A stretch of 64,000 nt of DNA, taken from Bradyrhizobium diazoefficiens. GTDB lineage: Bacteria; Pseudomonadota; Alphaproteobacteria; Rhizobiales; Xanthobacteraceae. The notes under the pieces are model-generated. The model did not search any database. It saw only the letters and a program-made list of their open reading frames with translations, and had not been told where the DNA came from. This document shows, in pieces, positions 43,293 through 51,883 of the stretch. The stretch is from contig NZ_CP067041.1 in NCBI RefSeq assembly GCF_016599855.1, forward strand, positions 4,898,001 through 4,962,000, read 5' to 3'. The number at the start of each line of letters is the position of its first letter. Position 1 is the first letter of the stretch. Both the position numbers and the translations under genes were made by a program.

Positions 43293-44498
43293 TCAGATGC
43301 CAGCCTCATCCCGGGCGCCCCAGCGATAGTCCGGCAGCTCCACCTTGTCGGCAAGATCTCGGCCGACGGCAAGCCTTGCCCCGCCCGGCAATGAGAAGGC
43401 CCTGACGATCTGGTTTCGAAACCACAGACCATAGGAGGTCCTCGGCGCGAACGCCGCGGCGAAGCGCTCCGCTCCGCGTTGCTTCGCGTCGATATAGCTG
43501 CGAAGGCGCGCTTCGTAGGCGCTGAATGCTTCCCGGTAGCGCCCATCAGCACGAGCGAGCTCGCCCGCAAGCACATAGGCAGAGATCATGGCCAACGCCG
43601 AGCCCTGCCCGGCCACCAGCGACACGCAGAAAGCCGCATCGCCAACCAGGGTGATGCGGCCTCGTGACCAATCGTCGATCTTGATCTGGCTGACACGGTC
43701 GAAATAGAGATCGTTGCAGCGCTCGAGCGCGTGATCGATCTGCGGCCACTCCCATCGCACGTCACGATAGATGTCGCGCAGCTTTGCCTTCTGATCGGCC
43801 AGCGTCGCGGGCCACCGATCGGCGTCGTCAGCGAAGATGAAAACGAGCAGCGTTCGGTCACCATGCAGGGCAAAGCGCCCGATCATGCGGCCCGGCCGGG
43901 TGTACATGAGATACGTATTCTCGTCGCGCCTGTCGTAACCCTGAGTCTCGAACGCAGCGACGCCGTAGCCGAGATGGCGCTCGAAAGCCTGTTGCGGCCC
44001 GAAAGCAAGACGCCGCACTTGCGAATGCAGGCCGTCGGCTCCGATCACGAGATCGAAGCGGCGCTCTCCACCACGCAGCAAGCGAACCCCGACCGCGTCG
44101 GCGCGCTCCTCGAGCACGACGATCTCATCATCGAAGATGACCTCTGTGGAGGCGCTGATCTTCTCGTAGAGCAGGCGTGACAGATCGCTTCGCGCCAGCG
44201 TGATAAAACGTCCACCCGTGAGCTCGTCGAATACGCGTGTGCCGAAACCGGCAACGCGCCGACCGTTATCATCGATGATCCGCAACTCGCGCACATGATA
44301 GCCGGCGCGGTCGATCGCCGGCAGCAGCCCCATGCGCTCGGCAATGTCGTAACCCAGTCCCCAGAAGTCGATGACATAGCCGCCGCTACGAAGCGCGGGC
44401 GCGCGCTCGACCACCGTCGGCACGTAGCCGGCACGTTTCAGCCAATAAGCCAAGGTCGGCCCTGCGATCCCCGCCCCGGAGATCAGCACTGTTTTCAT
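43293..44498 (-). CDS. FAD-dependent monooxygenase, PHBH/TetX-like
   Basis: The 401-residue protein has the N-terminal FAD motif VLISGAGIAGPTLAYWL, the middle DG motif VIGADGLHSQVRRLAFG, and GRITLVGDAAFCVSLVAGQG, the second FAD contact (GD motif). This is the group A flavoprotein hydroxylase fold. The substrate is unknown; related proteins hydroxylate aromatics or polyketides. ATG 44498 fits the family. There is no partner gene. Confidence 0.9.
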   Translation of the reverse strand: MKTVLISGAGIAGPTLAYWLKRAGYVPTVVERAPALRSGGYVIDFWGLGYDIAERMGLLPAIDRAGYHVRELRIIDDNGRRVAGFGTRVFDELTGGRFITLARSDLSRLLYEKISASTEVIFDDEIVVLEERADAVGVRLLRGGERRFDLVIGADGLHSQVRRLAFGPQQAFERHLGYGVAAFETQGYDRRDENTYLMYTRPGRMIGRFALHGDRTLLVFIFADDADRWPATLADQKAKLRDIYRDVRWEWPQIDHALERCNDLYFDRVSQIKIDDWSRGRITLVGDAAFCVSLVAGQGSALAMISAYVLAGELARADGRYREAFSAYEARLRSYIDAKQRGAERFAAAFAPRTSYGLWFRNQIVRAFSLPGGARLAVGRDLADKVELPDYRWGARDEAGI

Positions 44499-44590
44499 GA
44501 AGAGGATATAGGAAGAGCGGCGATCGAACTCACCGCCGCCTCAACACCAAGTGATGACAGCGGAAGTTCCCGCCACGTAACTGGCCGGTA

Positions 44591-44809
44591 CTATTCCTGA
44601 TCGACGAGATCGTCCTCGAGGATCGCCATCTGGAACTGGAACGAGCGATCATCATCCTCGTCGTCGACGAACAGCACGCCGATGAACTCCTCGCCGATAT
44701 AGACTTCGGCGGAATCGTCCTTCTTCGGCCGCGGCACGACGCGGATCTTGGGATTGCCGAACACGCGCTTCAGATACGCATCTAGCTTTCTGACTTCTTT
44801 GACGTCCAC
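44591..44809 (-). CDS. DUF3126 family protein
   Basis: The 72-residue product (KEVRKLDAYLKRVFGNPKIR at its start, then SAEVYIGEEFIGVLFVDDED) matches DUF3126, a short conserved alphaproteobacterial protein of unknown function. It is acidic at the C-terminus. A GTG start at 44809 is used. It lies between the monooxygenase gene and cysE on the same strand; family members often sit next to cysE, so a link to cysteine synthesis is conceivable. Confidence 0.9.
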   Translation of the reverse strand: MDVKEVRKLDAYLKRVFGNPKIRVVPRPKKDDSAEVYIGEEFIGVLFVDDEDDDRSFQFQMAILEDDLVDQE

Positions 44810-44930
44810 GGCAAGTCTCCGATCGAAATTGGTCGGCGGGTTTTAGGACGAGACGCCGCGAACCGCCAGCATGAATTGCCAAAGAATTTGGGGACGAGAA
44901 GGGCCGGAGAATCCGGCCCTTCCGGCAGGC

Positions 44931-45755
44931 TCAAAGCCCCATCGCGTTGATCATCTGGTCCATGGTGCGCGACGGCTCGGCGCAGCCGGCCTCGCCGACG
45001 ATCTTGGCCGGCACGCCGGCCACGGTGACGTTGTGCGGCACCGGCTTGACCACGACCGAGCCGGCCGCGATGCGCGCGCAATGACCGATCTCGATGTTGC
45101 CGAGGATCTTGGCGCCGGCGCCGATCATCACGCCATGACGAATCTTCGGATGACGGTCCTCGTTCTCCTTGCCGGTGCCGCCGAGCGTGACGCCGTGCAG
45201 GATCGAGACGTCGTCCTCGATGACAGCCGTCTCGCCGCAGACGAAGCCGGTGGCGTGGTCGAGGAAGATGCCGCGGCCGATGCGCGCGGCGGGATTGATG
45301 TCGGTCTGAAACACCGCGGAGGCACGGCTCTGGAGATAATACGCAAAGTCCTTGCGGCCCTTCAGATAGAGCCAGTGCGCGAGGCGATGGGTCTGGAGCG
45401 CGTGAAAGCCCTTGAAGTAGAGCAAGGGATCGATGAAGCGCGAGGTCGCGGGGTCGCGGTCATAGACGGCGACGAGATCGGCGCGGAAGGCATTGCCGAG
45501 ATCGGGATCCTCGCGCAACGCCTCATCATAGGTCTGGCGCACCAGATCGCCCGAGAACGCGGCGTGATCGAGGCGGTCGGCGACCCGGTGGACCACCGAA
45601 TCTTCGAGGCGGCTGTGATGCAACACCGTCGAATAGATGAAGGTCGCAAGCTCGGGCTCGCGATGGACGATGTCCTCGGCTTCGCCGCGGATCCGATCCC
45701 AGATCGGATCGAGCGTTGCGAGCTTTCCTCCCGGATTGACCTGATGCACTGCCAT
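44931..45755 (-). CDS. cysE: Serine O-acetyltransferase
   Basis: The 274-residue enzyme transfers an acetyl group from acetyl-CoA to serine, first step of cysteine synthesis. It has the N-terminal helical domain (DPIWDRIRGEAEDIVHREPEL) and the C-terminal hexapeptide beta-helix with DINPAARIGRGIFLDHATGF and DVSILHGVTLGGTGK. The catalytic Asp/His pair is in LDHATG. ATG 45755 (MAVHQVNPGG) has AGAGAGAAAATC upstream. The frame stays open upstream, but that part is not needed. The DUF3126 gene follows. Confidence 0.95.
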   Translation of the reverse strand: MAVHQVNPGGKLATLDPIWDRIRGEAEDIVHREPELATFIYSTVLHHSRLEDSVVHRVADRLDHAAFSGDLVRQTYDEALREDPDLGNAFRADLVAVYDRDPATSRFIDPLLYFKGFHALQTHRLAHWLYLKGRKDFAYYLQSRASAVFQTDINPAARIGRGIFLDHATGFVCGETAVIEDDVSILHGVTLGGTGKENEDRHPKIRHGVMIGAGAKILGNIEIGHCARIAAGSVVVKPVPHNVTVAGVPAKIVGEAGCAEPSRTMDQMINAMGL

Positions 45756-46042
45756 GATTTTCTCTCTGGGATCTGCTCTTTCGAATGGGCTGGTTCTGTT
45801 GGCTCTATAGCACGGCGTAGACGACAAAGTCCCGACGGGCTTGCCTGGGAGTGAACTGGGCCTTGCCCCGCGAAAGCATACCAACGCGTTGAAATACAAC
45901 ATATTCTTCCGACGCCGCAGGCGGCAAGGTCGGCTCAAAATGGTCAGAGTCTCGCCAAATTCAAGTCGGGCGGCGTCAAACTATTGGTGAATTTCGCCGC
46001 AAGCGTTATTGCGGGCATGGTCCGGAAGAGGACGGAGCAGTT

Positions 46043-47419
46043 TTGAGCATCACCACCGAACAATTGCGCGCGCGCGCCGCTGATACCTTTTGGCTGCGGC
46101 TGGCGGCGGTGGCTCTGCCCCTCCTCATGATCGCGCCGGCGTTCTGGAACGGCTATCCGCTGTTGCAATGGGATACCGGCGGCTATCTGGCGCGCTGGTA
46201 CGAAGGTTACCTCGTCCCCAGCCGCTCGACCGTCTTCGGCCTCTACCTGCATTATGGCGAAGGTTTCGGATTCTGGAGCAACCTCGCGGTCCAGTCGCTG
46301 GCAACGCTGTGGCTCTTGCAGCTGACCCTGCGCGTGCTCTCGATGATGCAGACCTTCCGCTTCGTCGCGATCAGCCTGCTCCTGATCCTGTCGACCGCCT
46401 TGCCCTGGCTCGCGAGCATGCTGCTCACCGACATCTTTGCAGGGCTCTCGATCCTGTCGCTGTTTCTCCTGATCATCGGGGGCAACCGTATCTCGAGGCT
46501 GGAGAAGGCCTCGCTGTTCGTCTTCACCGCCTTTGCCGCCGCGACCCACAGCGCCACACTCGGCGTGCTGCTCGGGCTCTGCCTCGCCGGCTGGATGATG
46601 CGGCCGTTTCTGGAGCGTCGTCTGCCGATCGCCGGACTGGCCCAGGCAAGCCTCACGATCGTCGCAGGCGGCCTGATGCTGATCGTGGCCAACCACGCAT
46701 TATCAGGCAAATGGGCCTGGACACCCGGCGGCTACGGCGTCGCCTTCGGCCGCATGATGCAGGACGGCATCGTCGCGCGCTATCTTGGCGATCACTGTCC
46801 GCGCGAGAGCTTCAAGCTCTGTCCCTATCGCAACGAGCTGCCGGCGACCGCCGACGAATTCCTGTGGGGCAAGAGCATGTTCAACACGCTCGGCCGCTTC
46901 GACGGGCTCAACGACGAGATGGGCTACATCGTCGTGCACTCGCTCGCCGACTATCCCGCGTGGCAGGCCGGTGCAGCGCTGCGGGCGACGGGCCAGCAAT
47001 TGCTGCATGTCGCGACCGGCGAAGGCGCCAGTGTCTGGATTCCGCACACCTACGGCATCATCGAACGCTACATCCCTGCGCAAGTGGCGCCGATGCGCGC
47101 GGCGCGCCAGCAGCATTGGGGCCTCAATTTCAACTACGTCAACTGGCTGCACGTCCCGGTCGCGCTGGTCTCGATGCTGGGACTGCTCGCGCTGCTCGGG
47201 CACGCGCTCGCTAATCGCCGGCTCGACGACCTGACGCTGCTGGCCGCGACCGTGACGCTGGCATTGCTCGGCAATGCCTTCATCTGCGGCGTGATCTCGG
47301 GGCCGCACGACCGCTACGGCGCGCGGATGGTGTGGGTTGCGACCTTCGTGGTGCTGATGGCGCTGTTTCGATCAGTTGGCGACGACGAGACGGTGGACGA
47401 AACCTCAGCCGCGGCGTGA
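46043..47419 (+). CDS. Multi-pass membrane protein, unknown function
   Basis: The 458-residue protein starts at a TTG with GAGGACGGAGCAG upstream. It has about 10 hydrophobic helices. An early hydrophilic loop, PLLQWDTGGYLARWYEGY, and the later LGDHCPRESFKLCPYRNELP resemble the loops of GT-C type membrane glycosyltransferases with an acidic residue after the first helix. No family name can be given. It ends 15 bases inside the convergent hydrolase gene. Confidence 0.78.
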   Translation: MSITTEQLRARAADTFWLRLAAVALPLLMIAPAFWNGYPLLQWDTGGYLARWYEGYLVPSRSTVFGLYLHYGEGFGFWSNLAVQSLATLWLLQLTLRVLSMMQTFRFVAISLLLILSTALPWLASMLLTDIFAGLSILSLFLLIIGGNRISRLEKASLFVFTAFAAATHSATLGVLLGLCLAGWMMRPFLERRLPIAGLAQASLTIVAGGLMLIVANHALSGKWAWTPGGYGVAFGRMMQDGIVARYLGDHCPRESFKLCPYRNELPATADEFLWGKSMFNTLGRFDGLNDEMGYIVVHSLADYPAWQAGAALRATGQQLLHVATGEGASVWIPHTYGIIERYIPAQVAPMRAARQQHWGLNFNYVNWLHVPVALVSMLGLLALLGHALANRRLDDLTLLAATVTLALLGNAFICGVISGPHDRYGARMVWVATFVVLMALFRSVGDDETVDETSAAA

Positions 47420-48160
47420 CAGGAAATCGAGCACGCCGCTCTTGTACACCTTGTCGCCGACCGCACGCATGTGATCGCGGCCTGGAATATCGAGCACTTC
47501 CGAGCCGGGGATGATTGCCCCGAGTGCGCTCGCGGAGCCCGCGACGTCATCGGTCGAGCCGACCGCGATCAGCACGGGCACGTCGATGCGCGCCGCCTCT
47601 CCCCTGGTCATGAGCTCACGCGTGCCGCGCAGGCAGGCGGCCAGCGCGCGGCGGTCGGAACGGGTCTGATCGGCAAACGCACGAAACGTGCGGCCGACGG
47701 GATCAGTGACATCGTCGAGCGAGGGCGCTTCCAGCGCCTTGGCGACGTTCTCGCCGGGACCGGTGCCCTCGATCAGGCCGCCAATGCCGATGCCGCCGAG
47801 GATCGCCGAACGCAGGCGCTGCGGCTCGTTCAGCCCGAGCCACGCCGTCATCCGCCCACCCATCGAATAGCCCATGATGTCGGCCTGCGGGATGGCGAGA
47901 TGATCCATCAGCGCCAGCACGTCGCCGGCCATGACGGGAATCGAATATTGCGCGGGCTCGTAGAGCTTTGCGCTTTCGCCGTGGCCGCGATTGTCGAGCG
48001 CAATGACGCGACGGCCGTTCTTGCGCAGCTCGGAGACCCAGGTCGGATAGACCCAGTTCACGTTCTTGCTCGACGCGAAGCCGTGCACCAGGATGATCGG
48101 GTCGCCCTCGCCTTCGTCGAGATAGGCGATTTCAACGGCGCCGTTGTGAAAGCTCGGCAT
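47405..48160 (-). CDS. Alpha/beta hydrolase
   Basis: The 251-residue protein has the oxyanion motif LVHGFASSKNVNW, the nucleophile elbow GYSMGG near Ser98, and IPGRDHM with the catalytic His near 236. It is a small cytoplasmic hydrolase (esterase, lactonase or haloperoxidase-like). The ATG at 48160 is good. Its substrate is unknown. It converges with the membrane protein gene. Confidence 0.9.
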   Translation of the reverse strand: MPSFHNGAVEIAYLDEGEGDPIILVHGFASSKNVNWVYPTWVSELRKNGRRVIALDNRGHGESAKLYEPAQYSIPVMAGDVLALMDHLAIPQADIMGYSMGGRMTAWLGLNEPQRLRSAILGGIGIGGLIEGTGPGENVAKALEAPSLDDVTDPVGRTFRAFADQTRSDRRALAACLRGTRELMTRGEAARIDVPVLIAVGSTDDVAGSASALGAIIPGSEVLDIPGRDHMRAVGDKVYKSGVLDFLSRRG

Positions 48161-48194
48161 CAGCAGTTCCGCAGTGTTTGGGGGAAGATTGATC

Positions 48195-49331
48195 TTAAGC
48201 CGCGACGGCCGTGTTTGCCAGAGCGGCCTCGGCGGCGATCTGCGCCTGGCGGAGCCGCCGGGCCCGCCTGCGATCGTACCAGGCTTGCGTCAGTCGCTCG
48301 GTGGTCGCCTTGATCGACGACAACAGACCGAACAGCGTCAGCGCCGCGCCGAGCAGCCACAGCGTGAGATCGAACGCGCCGCCGATGAGCAGCAACGCAC
48401 CGCGGCCGAGCAGCTTCATGATGGCGCGCGTCTTGCTGCCTTGCGCTTCGGCAAGGCGCGCCGCGCGCGTGACATCCTTCGGGCCCTCGGCAATGCGCAG
48501 CGTATCCATCGCGCCACGCGTGCCGGTCTTCTCGGCCACGCGCGTGACGTCCTTGCCGAGCCGGACCAGCGCGCCGGCCTTCTCGACGCGGAACGCCGCC
48601 TTGATCGCGCTCACGGTCTCACCGGGACGAAACACCGATCCCTTGGCGACCGCATCCTGGAGCAACGGCGTGTCGACCACTTCGCGCGCCGACCGGCCGA
48701 CCCATGCGGCGAGACCTTCGCCGAGCCGTCCGACCTTGCGGGCATCCTTCACCAGCGTCAGCCCGGCGCGCACCGGCGCCGCTCCGCCGGCGGACATGTA
48801 GGTCACCGCCGTCACCGCAAGGCCGGCGGTGGCAAGACCAAGCACCAGGCGGTCGGTGTTCTCGCCCATGGCGAGATGCTTGCCCTCGCGCACGACGTCC
48901 CTGATATCGCCGATCACGAAGAGATCGCCGGCCACGGTTCCCGACAGGCTCGCGACATCGTCGGCGCTGCCGGTCACGAGACCCGTGGCGAAGCGCCTGG
49001 CGAAATGCGAGGTGGAATTTTGTTCTTTGACGGCATCGCTGACCCGGCTCAGTAGATCGTCAGGCAGCGCGATGTTGCGGTCACGCGCGAGCGCGACAAA
49101 GCTGTCGGCGAGGTCGGCATCGCCGGCGCTAAGCGCTGCCTCGATATTGTCCTGGACCAGGCGCTCGTCTTTCGCGAGAGCCGCATCGAGCTTGAGCTCG
49201 GAGAGGGCTGCCGGATCATCCTGGGCGGCAAGAATCGCGCCGGCCTCGCGGGCATGCGGTGCTACCTGCGCGAGCAAAAGGCTGCATGCAGCAATCCCGG
49301 TCAACGCTGAGCCGATTCGCAGCCATTTCAT
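48195..49331 (-). CDS. Large membrane-associated protein of unknown function
   Basis: The 378-residue protein starts MKWLRIGSALTGIAACSLLL, a signal anchor. A helical, acidic region follows. The middle holds LATAGLAVTAVTYMSAGGAA, a Gly/Ala-rich hydrophobic segment, then EGLAAWVGRSAREVVDTPLL. Near the C-terminus are one or two helices (LLIGGAFDLTLWLLGAALTL) and an RRRARRLRQAQ tail. No catalytic motif is seen. An ATG at 49331 is preferred over the upstream start. No family is recognised. Confidence 0.75.
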   Translation of the reverse strand: MKWLRIGSALTGIAACSLLLAQVAPHAREAGAILAAQDDPAALSELKLDAALAKDERLVQDNIEAALSAGDADLADSFVALARDRNIALPDDLLSRVSDAVKEQNSTSHFARRFATGLVTGSADDVASLSGTVAGDLFVIGDIRDVVREGKHLAMGENTDRLVLGLATAGLAVTAVTYMSAGGAAPVRAGLTLVKDARKVGRLGEGLAAWVGRSAREVVDTPLLQDAVAKGSVFRPGETVSAIKAAFRVEKAGALVRLGKDVTRVAEKTGTRGAMDTLRIAEGPKDVTRAARLAEAQGSKTRAIMKLLGRGALLLIGGAFDLTLWLLGAALTLFGLLSSIKATTERLTQAWYDRRRARRLRQAQIAAEAALANTAVAA

Positions 49332-49645
49332 GCTGAAAGCCTGGACATGGATCACTTGCGCAGGATCATCTGCGCTCGATTGTTCGTCTTTCGTCGCAAT
49401 TGCGCGTGTTCACAAACATAGTATGCCAAAATTGCGACACAACGTCCCCGACGAAAGAAGGGCTTCTCTCAGGCCGCAAGATTGTGTCGAATTTGCATGA
49501 GCAAATGAGCATGGGGCATTGCGGACCTTTCGGTTCCGCCGGGCTAGCAATCATCTCTACCCATCAGTATGGTCCGCGGCGCCTCAAATAAGCCGCGTCA
49601 GTCGTGATTGTGTCTGTCGCTATTGCCACTCCAGGATGAACTACG
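49332..49645. other. Divergent intergenic region
   Basis: This gap lies between a minus-strand membrane protein and the plus-strand zf-CHCC gene. It contains CGCAATTGCG near 49395 and the dyad ATTTGC-ATGA-GCAAAT at 49492-49507. No consensus promoter is evident. Confidence 0.4.
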
Positions 49646-49891
49646 ATGTCCGACCATGTCGTCCCGCACTTCCACAACGATGCCGGTGTTGCCGTCATCG
49701 AGATCGGCTCGAAAGAGTTCATGTGCGTGGGCGCCAACCCTCCGTTCGATCATCCGCACGTCTTCCTCGACCTCGGCAACGATAACGAGATCATCTGTCC
49801 TTACTGCTCGACGCTGTACCGTTACGCTGCCGACCTGAAGCCGGGCGAAGCCCGTCCGCCGGAATGCGTGCTGAAGGACAAGGCCGCCTGA
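49646..49891 (+). CDS. Zinc-finger domain protein (zf-CHCC family)
   Basis: The 81-residue product has FDHPHVFLDLGNDNEIICPYC, with the C-H...H...C-x2-C ligand set of PF10276 (Cys near FMCVGANPPF, His in DHPH, CPYC). These proteins are the bacterial homologues of the small complex I subunit NDUFS6 and similar factors. ATG 49646 has AGGATGAACTACG. The FAD monooxygenase gene follows after 19 bases on the same strand. Confidence 0.93.
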   Translation: MSDHVVPHFHNDAGVAVIEIGSKEFMCVGANPPFDHPHVFLDLGNDNEIICPYCSTLYRYAADLKPGEARPPECVLKDKAA

Positions 49892-49910
49892 CCGCTTTCA
49901 TCGGTCAGGG

Positions 49911-51113
49911 GTGGCGCTCTCCCGAACGATTGTCATCGCCGGTGCCGGAATCGGAGGACTGACGGCTGCGCTTGCGCTCGCCGCCCGCGGTTTTCGCATC
50001 GTCGTGCTGGAAAAGGCCGAGCGGCTCGAGGACATCGGCGCCGGCCTGCAACTCTCCCCCAATGCCAGCCGCGTGCTGGTCGAGCTCGGCCTGACCGAAC
50101 GGCTGAAGCTGCGCGCCGTCGTTCCGGAAGCGGTCTCGATCATGAGCGCGCGCGCCGGCGGCGAATTGCTGCGCATGCCGCTCGGCGACGCCGCGTCCAC
50201 GCGCGCCGGCGCGCCCTATTGGGTGGTGCACCGCGCCGACCTGCAATCCGCGCTGGCCGGCGCGATCGCGGACCATCCCGATATCGATTTGAAGTTGGGG
50301 GCGACGTTCGAGGATGTCGCGCCCCACGCCAAGGGACTGACCGTCGTCCATCGCAGCGGCACGATCCGCCGCAGCGATCTCGCCAGCACGCTGATCGGCG
50401 CCGACGGCATCTGGTCGACGGTTCGCCAGCATTTATTCCCCGAGGTGCAGCCGCGCTTCTCCGGCCTGATCGCCTGGCGCGGCACGCTGGATGCCACGCA
50501 GCTGCCGAAGGAGTACACCGCGCGACGCGTGCAGCTCTGGATGGGCCCAAATGCGCATTTCGTCGCCTATCCGATCGCGGGCGGCCGTCAGATCAACGTG
50601 GTGGCGGTGCTGCCGGGCACCTGGAACAGGCCGGGCTGGAGCACGCCCGGCGATCCCCTCGAGGTGATGGACGCCTTCGCCGCGCCGCGCTGGCCGCCGA
50701 CTGCGCGGATGATGCTGGCAACCGTGGACAGCTGGCGCAAATGGGCACTGTTCGGCGTGCCCGAGGGCTGCCCCTGGAGCAAGGGCCCGGTCGCGCTGCT
50801 CGGCGATGCCGTTCACGCGATGCTGCCGTTCGCAGCGCAAGGCGCCGGCATGGCGATCGAGGACGCGGCCGTGCTGGCCCGACATCTGAGCCTCGCAGCC
50901 GCCGAGGACGCAGCCAGCGTCGCGGCGGCGCTGAAGCAATATGGCCTGATACGTCAGGCCCGTGTCAGAAAGATTCAGCGCACCGCGCGGCAGCAGGGCC
51001 GGATCTATCATCTCGGCGGCCCATTCGCGCTCGCGCGCGATCTTGCGATCCGCGCGCTCGGGCCGGACCGCATGCTGGCGCGGCAGGACTGGGTCTACGG
51101 CTGGCGTCCCTGA
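49911..51113 (+). CDS. FAD-dependent monooxygenase, salicylate hydroxylase-like
   Basis: The 400-residue protein has TIVIAGAGIGGLTAALALAA, the GxGxxG motif, TLIGADGIWSTVR and GPVALLGDAVHAMLPFAAQG. Sequence after the GD motif (GAGMAIEDAAVLA) is typical of salicylate and 3-hydroxybenzoate 6-hydroxylases. The substrate is not assigned. A GTG at 49911 follows GGTCAGGG. The downstream gene on the minus strand is convergent. Confidence 0.92.
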   Translation: MALSRTIVIAGAGIGGLTAALALAARGFRIVVLEKAERLEDIGAGLQLSPNASRVLVELGLTERLKLRAVVPEAVSIMSARAGGELLRMPLGDAASTRAGAPYWVVHRADLQSALAGAIADHPDIDLKLGATFEDVAPHAKGLTVVHRSGTIRRSDLASTLIGADGIWSTVRQHLFPEVQPRFSGLIAWRGTLDATQLPKEYTARRVQLWMGPNAHFVAYPIAGGRQINVVAVLPGTWNRPGWSTPGDPLEVMDAFAAPRWPPTARMMLATVDSWRKWALFGVPEGCPWSKGPVALLGDAVHAMLPFAAQGAGMAIEDAAVLARHLSLAAAEDAASVAAALKQYGLIRQARVRKIQRTARQQGRIYHLGGPFALARDLAIRALGPDRMLARQDWVYGWRP

Positions 51114-51128
51114 CACGGGAGCAGCGCC

Positions 51129-51539
51129 TTAGCGTTTCGGAGCGGGCTTGATGTCCGGCCGCTGCGGCGTAGAAGCCGCCGGCTTCGCATCAGGCGGCGT
51201 TTCCCGGCACCTGTTGCGGCGCCAGGCATCTTCCGCCAACTGCGCCGAGCCGCGGACCGCGACATAGTCGTTGCGATACGCGAGTTCGGACACGACGGCG
51301 CCGCCGGCCCCCGTCTCCGCCTTGTCCATCAGCTTCTGCAGTTCGGCGGTGCGGGCGGCAAGTGCCTTGCGTTCCGCCTCGAGCTGCTTGCAGTCGTACA
51401 ATTCGTATTTGGCGGGATCGGCGAAGGCCGGAGCGATCGTCTCGCTCACACCGGCGCAGCCGGACAGCGCGAAGCCGGCCGCGAGCAGCGCGACAACCGC
51501 GCAACCAGGGCGCAGGGAAGAGGAAAGCGAGGCAGGCAT
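51129..51539 (-). CDS. Small lipoprotein, unknown function
   Basis: The 136-residue protein has a signal peptide ending ALSGCAGVSET, with lipobox Cys near 28. The middle is a helical segment (LEAERKALAARTAELQKLMDKAE) with coiled-coil character. Two Cys (DCKQ, RCRE) and a Pro/Lys tail follow. It is predicted to be membrane-anchored in the envelope. No family is recognised. Confidence 0.75.
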   Translation of the reverse strand: MPASLSSSLRPGCAVVALLAAGFALSGCAGVSETIAPAFADPAKYELYDCKQLEAERKALAARTAELQKLMDKAETGAGGAVVSELAYRNDYVAVRGSAQLAEDAWRRNRCRETPPDAKPAASTPQRPDIKPAPKR

Positions 51540-51709
51540 GGGTAGAAAATAGTCCCCGTGAATTGAGAATGCCTAAAGCAGGGCCAGATGTCCGGATTGA
51601 GGCTTTGCCTTGTGCCGCCGGCTCGCTTAAGGAAGGACCCCTGTCCGGCCCACAAGCGCCAATTCCACACTGCCGGACGGGACTTAAGTGTTTGATCTCG
51701 TTGGATCAA

Positions 51710-51798
51710 GCGGGCATGGCGGAATTGGTAGACGCAAGGGACTTAAAATCCCTCGGTGCGCAAGCGCTGTGCCGGTTCGACTCCGGCTGCCCGCACCA
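51710..51798 (+). tRNA. tRNA-Leu (UAA)
   Basis: GCGGGCA pairs with TGCCCGC at the ends, and CCA is encoded at 51796-51798. The anticodon stem AGGGA/TCCCT holds the loop CTTAAAA, anticodon UAA. A long variable arm (CGGTGCGCAAGCGCTG) identifies a class II tRNA. The T arm is GCCGGTTCGACTCCGGC. Confidence 0.97.
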
Positions 51799-51883
51799 AC
51801 GAAAGCTGCAGCCATCCCAAAACATGGGTTGTGCGACGCAGCATGGACATGGGATACGACCTCTGAAATCAGAGGTGAGCTGC

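Noticed and set aside
44931..45938. Longer cysE start 61 codons upstream
   Set aside because: The extra residues are basic and unlike serine acetyltransferases; ATG 45755 gives the usual length.
51362..51883. Plus-strand frame running through tRNA-Leu into the MFS gene
   Set aside because: The tRNA is unambiguous, so translation must begin after it; TTG 51884 has a ribosome site.
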